This document shows, one piece after another, positions 25,952-31,900 of a stretch of 64,000 nucleotides of DNA. Positions within the stretch are counted from its first letter, which is position 1; every line of letters starts with the position of its first letter. The notes under the pieces were generated by a model, which saw only the letters and a program-made list of their open reading frames with translations, had not been told where the DNA came from and searched no databases. The stretch comes from Oceanitalea sp047302425 (lineage in GTDB: Bacteria; Actinomycetota; Actinomycetes; Actinomycetales; Actinomycetaceae), in contig NZ_CP154855.1 in NCBI RefSeq assembly GCF_047302425.1, positions 2,976,001 through 3,040,000 on the forward strand, in the 5' to 3' direction. The translations under genes were made by a program, and so were the position numbers.

Positions 25952-26203
25952 ATGACCCCGAAGCTGACGGAGTACATCGAGGCGGGCTACTCGCTCGCCC
26001 CTGGTGAGCGCCTGGAAGCTGCTCGCGTGCTTCGGCTCAGCGTGGACCAGGACGCCGACACTGAACCGGCGGAGGTCGAGGTCGCCTGGCGCGATGAGGT
26101 CGGCTCGCGGATCGACGACATCCTCGCGGGCGATGTCGAACTGGGCGACGCGGACAAGACGTACCGGCTCCTTTCAGCTGAACTCGCGTCGAAGCGCCGG
26201 TGA
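25952..26203 (+). CDS. Addiction-module antitoxin (Unstab_antitox type)
   Basis: An 83-residue acidic protein. YSLAPGERLEAARVLRLSVD followed by EVEVAWRDEVGSRIDDILAG and a short basic end matches the addiction-module antitoxin family normally paired with ParE/RelE toxins. I take the ATG at 25952 (MTPKLTEYIEAG) because the family begins about there; an ATG at 25916 would add 12 residues. Its stop overlaps the toxin GTG (GTGA). Its promoter should lie in the 240 bp after the relaxase remnant, where I see no other gene. Confidence 0.8.
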   Translation: MTPKLTEYIEAGYSLAPGERLEAARVLRLSVDQDADTEPAEVEVAWRDEVGSRIDDILAGDVELGDADKTYRLLSAELASKRR

Positions 26204-26562
26204 CGCTCGCCCAGTGCGAGCATCCCGAGGCACGCGCTGAGCTTCGTGCCGGAGCCACTTGGTACGACGACTCGGCCACAGGCCAAGAGTTCCATGATCC
26301 GACGCGACAGATACGGGAGAGCATCGCCGCGATGCCCGACCCATGGCCGCCGAGTCGCGACTGGGAATGTGAGCCGGTCGTCCAGCGCAAGGGCGTGGCC
26401 GGCTTCCCCTATCGCCATCGGGCACCTTCAGCGGCACGAGAATCCGCTGCCCCCGGAGCAAGTCGGCATGGACTGTCGGAACGTCGGGCGGGACGACCAG
26501 GTCTCGTTCGGAGAGTGCCCCTTGGGGCGCAGGTCGCTACGACACGGAAGACATGGACATAA
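26200..26562 (+). pseudogene. ParE/RelE-type toxin with scrambled C-terminus
   Basis: Residues 1-66 (HPEARAELRAGATWYDD, then SIAAMPDPWPPSRDWECEPV and GVAGFPYR) match the plasmid-stabilisation ParE family. After FPYR the expected strand and the YAHxxRRPGYW ending are replaced by unrelated Arg/Ala-rich sequence, so a frameshift or replacement has removed the catalytic end. The remaining 120-residue frame is probably non-toxic. The coupled antitoxin upstream is intact. Confidence 0.65.
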
Positions 26563-27008
26563 CGGTGCGCGAGGCCAGGAAGGGCGAGGACTGCACCGGC
26601 TGCGAGGGCACCACCTACATGGACGGCATGATCGGCCATCCGCCTGACTGCACTGTGGTGCAGACGTGGCTGGACGTGGGGCCCAACACCTGCGCGTGCT
26701 GCGCCGGGGCGCTTTGGGAGGAGTACACCGTGGCGGAGACGACGAGGAGGAGACGGGCCGCCCCCGCCCCGGTGCCCTCGCTCGCGGAGGCGCGGGAGGC
26801 CGCGCGCTGCGACACGGAAGTCTTCGCTCAACACCGAGAACTGCTGGCCTTCAAGCGCGAGCTGACCACCGGGGAGGCACTGATCAAGTACCTCCACACC
26901 GGCCACGTGAAGACCCACATCCGGCTTCGCTGGGCGCGGAGCTGGAGATGGACCGGCCCGGCGACCAAGCGCCCAGTCGAGGCGGTGAGAACCGAGGCGC
27001 TCTGCTAG
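26553..27008 (+). CDS. Unrecognised Cys-containing small protein
   Basis: A possible 151-residue protein starting at ATG 26553. The first 50 residues hold two Cys pairs (EDCTGCEGT and NTCACCAGA), suggesting a small metal site; the rest is Arg/Ala-rich without a recognisable domain. Support is mostly positional: it ends 18 bases before a strong hairpin terminator that also faces the convergent gene at 27063. It overlaps the decayed toxin frame by 10 bases. It could instead be a non-coding frame. Confidence 0.4.
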   Translation: MDITVREARKGEDCTGCEGTTYMDGMIGHPPDCTVVQTWLDVGPNTCACCAGALWEEYTVAETTRRRRAAPAPVPSLAEAREAARCDTEVFAQHRELLAFKRELTTGEALIKYLHTGHVKTHIRLRWARSWRWTGPATKRPVEAVRTEALC

Positions 27009-27026
27009 TAACCGCTCTCGCAGGTC

Positions 27027-27066
27027 GTAGCGCCGTCCCTGGGGAAAGCCCTAGGGACGGCGCTAC
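27027..27066. terminator. Bidirectional hairpin terminator
   Basis: A 14-bp perfect stem, GTAGCGCCGTCCCT pairing with AGGGACGGCGCTAC, encloses a 12-base loop that can itself pair GGG with CCC. It lies between convergent genes and overlaps the last codons of the minus-strand gene. It is followed by ATATTC on the plus strand. Confidence 0.8.
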
Positions 27067-27752
27067 ATATTCTTCTCAGCACCTTCCCGTGAAGTTTGGG
27101 CTAGAAGTTCTTCGAACGAGGCTTTCTCCCCGTACGGCAGGAGCTGCAGTTCGTAGATGGCAGCAATCTCGACCTTTTCGATTGCCGAATCCAGACCATC
27201 CGTGGAGATGTCCTCCATGACCCCTCGAAGCTCGGAAGCTTGCAGCCGCAATAGGAGCGCAGTCGCCTGACGTTCCGCGTCTCGTACGGCCGAGTGCAGT
27301 TCCCTGCCAGCCAGCACCGTGATTCGCGACGACAGTTCGGCCACACGTCGAACGACGGTCATGGCATCGAGGGGAGGTGAGGCGCCGTTAGGCGGCTGGA
27401 AGCGGCGCAACGCTGCATTGAAGTTGGGGTTGTTCAGCGCCTTGACGACCTCGGGGTCCGCATCTGCGCCGAGTACCTCCATCAACTGATCCACCGATAG
27501 ACGTTGCTGGACCGCACGGGTCACCCTGACTCGGAGTGCTACGGCGATCGAACTTGCGCGCAGCTCCGCCACGTAATCCGACACCGCAGAAGTGAGCATC
27601 TCGTGGCGCGCCAACGTGTAGCGCTCTCTCCTCTCCCGTTCCGCCCGTTCAGCGTCGCTCTTGCGCTGCAACCGGGCAACGAGGTAAGTGCCCAAGATCC
27701 CAGCGAGGCCGACCACAGCCGTGACGATGATGCCGAGCGCCCCAGAGTCCAT
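27063..27752 (-). CDS. Single-pass membrane-anchored protein of unknown function
   Basis: A 229-residue protein. Residues 5-27 (ALGIIVTAVVGLAGILGTYLV) form an N-terminal membrane anchor, followed by a basic helix (RLQRKSDAERAERERRERY) and a long, mostly alpha-helical domain with VAELRASSIAVALRVRVTR and LLLRLQASELRGVME. No enzyme motif is visible. Similar anchored helical proteins are frequent on actinobacterial mobile elements. It ends at a strong bidirectional terminator, which supports it being a real gene. Confidence 0.7.
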   Translation of the reverse strand: MDSGALGIIVTAVVGLAGILGTYLVARLQRKSDAERAERERRERYTLARHEMLTSAVSDYVAELRASSIAVALRVRVTRAVQQRLSVDQLMEVLGADADPEVVKALNNPNFNAALRRFQPPNGASPPLDAMTVVRRVAELSSRITVLAGRELHSAVRDAERQATALLLRLQASELRGVMEDISTDGLDSAIEKVEIAAIYELQLLPYGEKASFEELLAQTSREGAEKNM

Positions 27753-28384
27753 CTCGCCGAGTCACTTCGCCTTGGTAACACGGGAGATGCGTGCCTCCCC
27801 GCGCGAAGCGTGGGTATGCGGCGCTGAGTGGGGGGATTGGTACGGCATGCGTCCCAACGTACCGGCGGTTCGCCACTTTCCCAGCCCTTCGCGTGCGATG
27901 GGGGTGGGGTCACCCGTCGGCGGCGTCGGCCTTCAGGGGTCGAGCCGTAGCCGGTCGAACGGTCGCATGGAGCTGTCTCCTCGTCGTTGGGCTGCCACGG
28001 CGGAGCAGGGGAGGGCTGCACCGGGTTCCGCCGTGGGCGTGGTCCCGCCGTGGCGCTGGTCGGGGTGCGAGCGGCCCACTAGGAGGGGTTCCCCCCAGCA
28101 TCCATCCTGGACCGACCCGTGCCATACCTGGAGGTCGGCGGGGTGAGGTCGATGCCCGGGGGGTCTATCAGGCTGCGGTCAGGTGGACCACGGCGATGGC
28201 ATGGGGGCGGAGCACCGCGAGGCCGTGGCGGCCCTCGGCGCGCAGCTTGACCTGGTTGCGGTCATACGGTGTGGGACCCGAACATCTATCGGCGCTCGCG
28301 ATGGCGCCTCCCGGAGGATGGGCAGGGCCACCGCCGGTTCCATGAGTAACACGTGCCCCCCGAGCACCTCATGGAGGGTGTCCA
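27753..28384. other. Gene-free stretch with coding remnants
   Basis: 632 bases without an intact gene that I can support. Near the right end a minus-strand frame reads YDRNQVKLRAEGRHGLAVLR, then HAIAVVHLTAA and a stop near 28171, with protein-like composition. A neighbouring frame gives VDTLHEVLGGHVLLMEPAVA upstream. Together these look like the shifted tail of a lost gene of unknown family. The left part shows no coding signal. Confidence 0.4.
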
Positions 28385-29236
28385 CTACAAGCCAAAGGCC
28401 GCGCCTGCATTGGGTCGACTTGATCGCTGATCCCACAGACGTAGCGCCTCGCTGGTCATCAGCGTCGCGGCCCCCATCGCTGTCGCGCAGTCCTGGAGGG
28501 TCGCTAGCATGATTCGCGTTTCGCCACCGCCTGGTCGCGGAATGCGCTCGGTCGGACGGACGAAGAAGGGCCAAAGCCGTCCGTGGGCGGAAGCACTGGA
28601 CATCCGCCATTCGCTTCGCAGAGCCCGGAGCTGCCAGGAGTCTCGTTCGCGCCTGGTGAGGTAGAGAGCTGCTTCTCGGAGAATCCTGGTGGCGTTCGGA
28701 GGCTTGCCTCCGAGTTGTTGAGCGATGGCCGTCCGCTGCCTCTTGATGCTCTCGTACCTGGCTCGCATGGCGTCCAGAAGGTCCTGTGAGACGTCTTCGT
28801 GGAGTCGGTCGTCGTCTTCCAGATAGTCTCTGAAGTAGTCGGACATGTCCTTCAGGTCGTGTTCTGCCAACGCCAGACCGCGCCGCACCCGTTCCTCGCG
28901 GTCTTCGCTGCAGAGCACCCACACCGCGTGAGATGCACCCAGGAGCGCCGACCGTGTGAGGGTGAACGGCGCCTGAGTACGCAGTGGACCTTCTTGATTA
29001 AGCACCCGCTCGACGTCATCAGCCGCGAGGCCAAGATGGTCGAAGGCTGCAAGCAGGTTCATCCGTACTAGAGAGCTAGCCGGGTACTTCGGCCAGCGTG
29101 CGTCGTCGCCAGCAAGCTCGCTCCTCGGGTGGACTTCCGGCTCACGTTGGCCGATCGCCTCCCATTCGCGGGCAGCGCCCACGACGCGCCGGAGCCGATG
29201 CCGCCAAGCCGGACCGTCAGGGCCGTCATCTGTCAT
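28385..29236 (-). CDS. Unrecognised helical protein
   Basis: A protein of about 283 residues. Blocks include EVHPRSELAGDDARWPKYPA, LVRMNLLAAFDHLGLAADDV, ALLGASHAVWVLCSEDREER and GLALAEHDLKDMSDYFRDYL, all predicted helical and without a catalytic motif I know. The even, non-repetitive composition and an uninterrupted frame argue that it is real. I choose the ATG at 29236 (MTDDGPDGPAWRHR); an upstream ATG at 29293 is possible. It stands alone on its strand in the element's right half. Confidence 0.68.
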   Translation of the reverse strand: MTDDGPDGPAWRHRLRRVVGAAREWEAIGQREPEVHPRSELAGDDARWPKYPASSLVRMNLLAAFDHLGLAADDVERVLNQEGPLRTQAPFTLTRSALLGASHAVWVLCSEDREERVRRGLALAEHDLKDMSDYFRDYLEDDDRLHEDVSQDLLDAMRARYESIKRQRTAIAQQLGGKPPNATRILREAALYLTRRERDSWQLRALRSEWRMSSASAHGRLWPFFVRPTERIPRPGGGETRIMLATLQDCATAMGAATLMTSEALRLWDQRSSRPNAGAAFGL

Positions 29237-29334
29237 ACGTTCACCGTAGGGCTTGCTGGTTGACGCGTGGGCGAAGCGCCCGGTGAAGAACATGTCTGCT
29301 CACCTCCGGGTGCCCCCAGGCCGACAAGACGACC

Positions 29335-29541
29335 ATGATCAAAGTCCCGGCCGGCGCGACCTCGCCACACGAGCAGATCATCACCTGCGAAGAGGTCTTC
29401 GAGCTCGCGGAGGACTATGGCGACGTGCACCGGCTTTCCGGGCACATCACGGCTGAGGCGCTGCAGGCGGCGCTCGAGTGCGACGCGGGGACGCTGCAGG
29501 ACCTCGCCGAGGACATCGAGGCGAACAGCGCCGACGGTTAG
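29335..29541 (+). CDS. Possible small acidic protein
   Basis: A 68-residue frame from ATG 29335: MIKVPAGATSPHEQIITCEE followed by acidic helical sequence (ELAEDYGDVHRLSGHI, DLAEDIEANSADG). No domain is recognised and no good ribosome site is visible. A minus-strand frame over the same bases is also open. Acidic, compact composition is the only support, so this is tentative. Confidence 0.35.
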   Translation: MIKVPAGATSPHEQIITCEEVFELAEDYGDVHRLSGHITAEALQAALECDAGTLQDLAEDIEANSADG

Positions 29542-30118
29542 GGTATCCGCAACGAACTGATCGCCATCGATTTAAACCGGCACGCCGAGCCGCGCCGCGC
29601 CGGCGGCTGATGGTCGCCACGGGGTGATCCACTACGTAGCCGATGGCGAGGTCGTAGCCGTCGCGTACGCCCATGAGAGGCGGCTGCCGGGGTACTGGAA
29701 GCACCGCGTGAGCGGCTGATCGACGCCTCGCCGACGGTCTCGGGCGGGGTGTCTTAGACCAGTCGCCCCCGCCGCGGCGACGATTGCCCCGTACGCACTA
29801 TGACCTGGGCTGATGCTCCTCGCCAGGGTGCGTACGGGGTGCGTACGGGGTGCGTACGGGGTCAGGCACCCCGTACGTTCTCGGTAACGCACCCACGCGA
29901 GACTGGCCACATGGATCGAGCGATCGCACGTGTCGACGGTGAGCAGGCCGAGGTCGGCCCGCGCCCGGGTTCGACGAGCGTGCTTTGGGGGAAGAGAGCG
30001 GTGGTGATGACTCATCACCACCGCGGACGCGCCGGCGGGCAGGCGATTCCCTTCGGTGCAGTCGCCGACCTCGGGGGAGAGAGCGACGTTGAGGACTCCC
30101 CACCACCGCGTCCAACGT
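29542..30118. other. Non-coding stretch downstream of the integrase gene
   Basis: 577 bases with no gene I can support. Its main content is the GTGCGTACGGG repeat cluster at 29787-29876, listed separately. Long frames on both strands here have Arg-rich, shadow-like composition. Confidence 0.6.
29787..29876. repeat. GTGCGTACGGG repeat cluster
   Basis: Three exact head-to-tail 11-bp units GTGCGTACGGG occupy 29828-29860. An inverted copy (CCCCGTACGCAC) lies at 29787-29798, and a second inverted, slightly different copy (GCACCCCGTAC) at 29866-29876. Eleven base pairs is one helical turn, so a protein could bind all units on one DNA face. Candidates are an integrase or directionality-factor site, an iteron-like origin, or a repressor site. 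Confidence 0.75.
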
Positions 30119-31318
30119 TCACTTCTCGTCGTCGCTGCTGTCACGAGGAGCGAGTGACTCGAGGATCTCGGCGGTCACCGGGTTCACCTTCTCGTCGGGC
30201 TCGATGTAGTGCTCCTTGGTGATCTGGGAGGAGGTGTGGCCGAGCATCTCGGCCGCGAGGTCCGCACCGCCGGCCCGGTCGATGACCGTCGCGACGGTCC
30301 GACGGAACGAGTGCGGCGTGACACCCGTGATGCCGGCCTCCTCCAGGATGGCGCGCAGGCGCCGGCGCACGTTGTTGGTCGTCAGCGGCGTGTGGTTGCG
30401 GCTGAAGAAGATCAGGTGCTCCGGGTCCTCGTCGGCGATCTCGGCGAGCCGCTGGCGCAGCACCTCAGCGGTGAACGAGGGCACCGCCACGGTTCGGGCC
30501 GACTTCGCGGTCTTGGGGTGCGGCTGCCGGTGGGTCGGCTTGCCCGTCGGGGACACGATCGTCCCGCTGAGCCGGACGGTGGCCGGTGAGGCGGTGTGGT
30601 CGACGTCGCACTTGCGGATCGCCAGCACCTCGCCGATCCGGGCAGAGGTGCCGAGCATGACCTCGATGATCTGGCCGAGCTGGCCGTCCGGCGGCGGTCC
30701 GGGCATCCCGGGCTCTCGGCGCCAGCCCCGCACCGCGGCTCGGATTGCGTTGACCTGCTCCAGGGTCAGGGCCATCGCCCGAGTCGGCGGCTTCCTCAAC
30801 CGGGCCGTGTCCCGCACCGGGTTCTCCCGTAGCGCGTCGTAGCGGACCGCCAGGCCGAGGGCGAGGCTGAGGACGGTGCGCGCCTGCTTGGCCATGCTGT
30901 AGCTCCGGGTGGTGGCCAGCGCCTTGATGAACCTGTCGACCTTGGCGACGCTGATCTCGCGCAGCGTGTAGTGCTCGAAGGCCGGCATCACCAGCTGCCG
31001 CATGTTGCGTTCGTAGAGCGCCCTGGTGCTCGGCGCGAGCTTGCCCTCGAGATCGAGATCCTCCAGCCAGAGGTCGACGAGGCGCCCGAAGGAGGTGTCG
31101 GGCGTCAGCTCGCCGGTCCCGGTGGCGTAGTCGGCCCGCCGGGCGAGCTTCTCCTTGAGGCGATGCTCGGCCGCCTTGCGCGTCGGGCCGCGGGCCTCGA
31201 CCCGCCGGAGCCGACCGTCGAGGTCCCTGACGCGCACACGAGCGCGGACCACCCCGCCCGCCAGGGCGGTGAACTCGATGTCGCCGAACGTGCCGATCAG
31301 GGTGCGGGGCCGTGCCAC
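30119..31318 (-). CDS. int: Tyrosine-family integrase
   Basis: A 399-residue site-specific recombinase. An N-terminal arm-binding region (about 1-70), a SAM-like core-binding domain (75-170; FGRLVDLWLEDLDLEGKLAP) and a catalytic domain follow in order. Catalytic residues appear in GTSARIGEVLAIR (Arg), TPHSFRRTVAT (HxxR), LGHTSSQITKEHY (His and the nucleophile Tyr). GTG start; six bases separate it from the excisionase-like gene upstream. It should recombine the 37-bp tRNA repeats. The frame is intact, so integrase activity is likely retained. Confidence 0.95.
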   Translation of the reverse strand: MARPRTLIGTFGDIEFTALAGGVVRARVRVRDLDGRLRRVEARGPTRKAAEHRLKEKLARRADYATGTGELTPDTSFGRLVDLWLEDLDLEGKLAPSTRALYERNMRQLVMPAFEHYTLREISVAKVDRFIKALATTRSYSMAKQARTVLSLALGLAVRYDALRENPVRDTARLRKPPTRAMALTLEQVNAIRAAVRGWRREPGMPGPPPDGQLGQIIEVMLGTSARIGEVLAIRKCDVDHTASPATVRLSGTIVSPTGKPTHRQPHPKTAKSARTVAVPSFTAEVLRQRLAEIADEDPEHLIFFSRNHTPLTTNNVRRRLRAILEEAGITGVTPHSFRRTVATVIDRAGGADLAAEMLGHTSSQITKEHYIEPDEKVNPVTAEILESLAPRDSSDDEK

Positions 31319-31324
31319 CTCAGC

Positions 31325-31558
31325 TCACCCCGCCGAGCGATCGCGGCCGTTCGCCGTGGCGTCGCGCTGGCCCTCGACCCACGCCGCGACGTCGGAGACG
31401 GCGAACCTCAGGTGCCGGCCGACCCGGAAGCCGCGCGGACCGTGCCCCGTCTGGCGCCAGTCGTAGATCGTCCGGACAGGCACGCCGAGGTACTCGGCGA
31501 GCTCTTGGATGCCCAGGAGCGGGTCCAGCCCGCTCCACTGTGTCGGTGAGGTTCCCAT
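31325..31558 (-). CDS. xis: Excisionase-like MerR/HTH_17 protein
   Basis: A 77-residue protein. GIQELAEYLGVPVRTIYDWR followed by TGHGPRGFRVGRHLRFAVSD is the winged-helix excisionase/HTH_17 motif (residues 12-62). Start chosen at the ATG at 31558 (MGTSPTQWSG). It sits six bases upstream of the integrase start and within 180 bp of the right att site, the usual place for a recombination directionality factor. It may also regulate the integrase. Confidence 0.87.
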   Translation of the reverse strand: MGTSPTQWSGLDPLLGIQELAEYLGVPVRTIYDWRQTGHGPRGFRVGRHLRFAVSDVAAWVEGQRDATANGRDRSAG

Positions 31559-31661
31559 GCCTGCCAGGTGCGCGGGGCGCGCCGTGGTAGCCGTGACACC
31601 CCGGCAGCGACCGGCGACGACCGCGCGGCAGCCCCGACCCGACCTCGACGGAGAGGTCAAA

Positions 31662-31683
31662 GTGGAGGGTTTGTGGAGGGTGG
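31662..31683 (+). repeat. Right arm-type repeats (candidate integrase sites)
   Basis: GTGGAGGGT at 31662-31670 and again at 31673-31681, 11 bp apart, in the same orientation as the pair at 16306-16327. Extended similarity (AAnGTGGAGGGT, then TGGAGGG with GG) covers about 25 bp. The pair is 55 bp from the right att core, versus about 130 bp on the left. Confidence 0.6.
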
Positions 31684-31701
31684 ATCAAATCCCTATAAGC
31701 C

Positions 31702-31735
31702 TCAGGCCCGGGAATCCGTGGATTCCCGGGCCTGA
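31702..31735. terminator. Perfect 16-bp hairpin supplied by the element next to the tRNA
   Basis: TCAGGCCCGGGAATCC, GT, then the exact complement. It lies two bases from the encoded CCA of the tRNA, in the position held on the left side by the presumed native hairpin (16104-16135). It should end tRNA-fMet transcription now that the original terminator is 15.6 kb away. Confidence 0.8.
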
Positions 31736-31737
31736 TC

Positions 31738-31774
31738 TGGTAGCGGGGGCAGGATTTGAACCTGCGACCTCCGG
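31738..31774 (-). repeat. Right attachment site within tRNA-fMet
   Basis: This 37-bp copy is part of the functional tRNA gene, so integration regenerated the tRNA exactly. It is identical to 16139-16175. The crossover core must lie in this segment, which spans the T arm, acceptor strand and CCA. Confidence 0.93.
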
Positions 31775-31814
31775 GTTATGAGCCCGGCGAGCTACCGAAC
31801 TGCTCCACCCCGCG
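31738..31814 (-). tRNA. Initiator tRNA-fMet (CAT)
   Basis: A 77-base cloverleaf including encoded CCA. The acceptor is CGCGGGG against CCCCGCT, leaving positions 1 and 72 unpaired (C and U), an initiator hallmark. The anticodon stem-loop is CCGGG-CTCATAA-CCCGG, with the three G:C pairs next to the loop required of initiator tRNA. D arm GAGC/GCTC and T arm GCAGG-TTCAAAT-CCTGC are normal. It is the element's integration target. Confidence 0.97.
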
Positions 31815-31900
31815 TCGGTGAACACCACCTTACGCGGCGGTGCCCCCGGGTGGCAATCCGGCGGGCTGTGAGTCGACTCACCGCCCGCCGGACCGCCCGG

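Larger units (their letters stand above)
16139..31774. mobile_element. Integrated element in tRNA-fMet (decayed ICE-like island with defence cargo)
   Basis: About 15.6 kb between 37-bp direct repeats. The right copy is the 3' part of an intact initiator tRNA gene; the left copy is the orphan tRNA end. A tyrosine integrase and an excisionase-like gene lie next to the tRNA, as usual. Much of the interior has clearly lower GC than either flank (notably 17-24.7 kb). A TrwC/MobF relaxase remnant shows a conjugative ancestor. Cargo includes toxin-antitoxin genes and a Gabija-like operon. No replication or T4SS genes are recognisable, so it is probably not self-transmissible now. Confidence 0.92.

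Noticed and set aside
29828..29860. CRISPR-like array
   Set aside because: Units are 11 bp with no spacers and only three tandem copies, and there are no cas genes.
29632..30144. A 170-codon minus-strand frame next to the integrase
   Set aside because: Low-complexity composition, it crosses the repeat cluster and has no ribosome site or family match.
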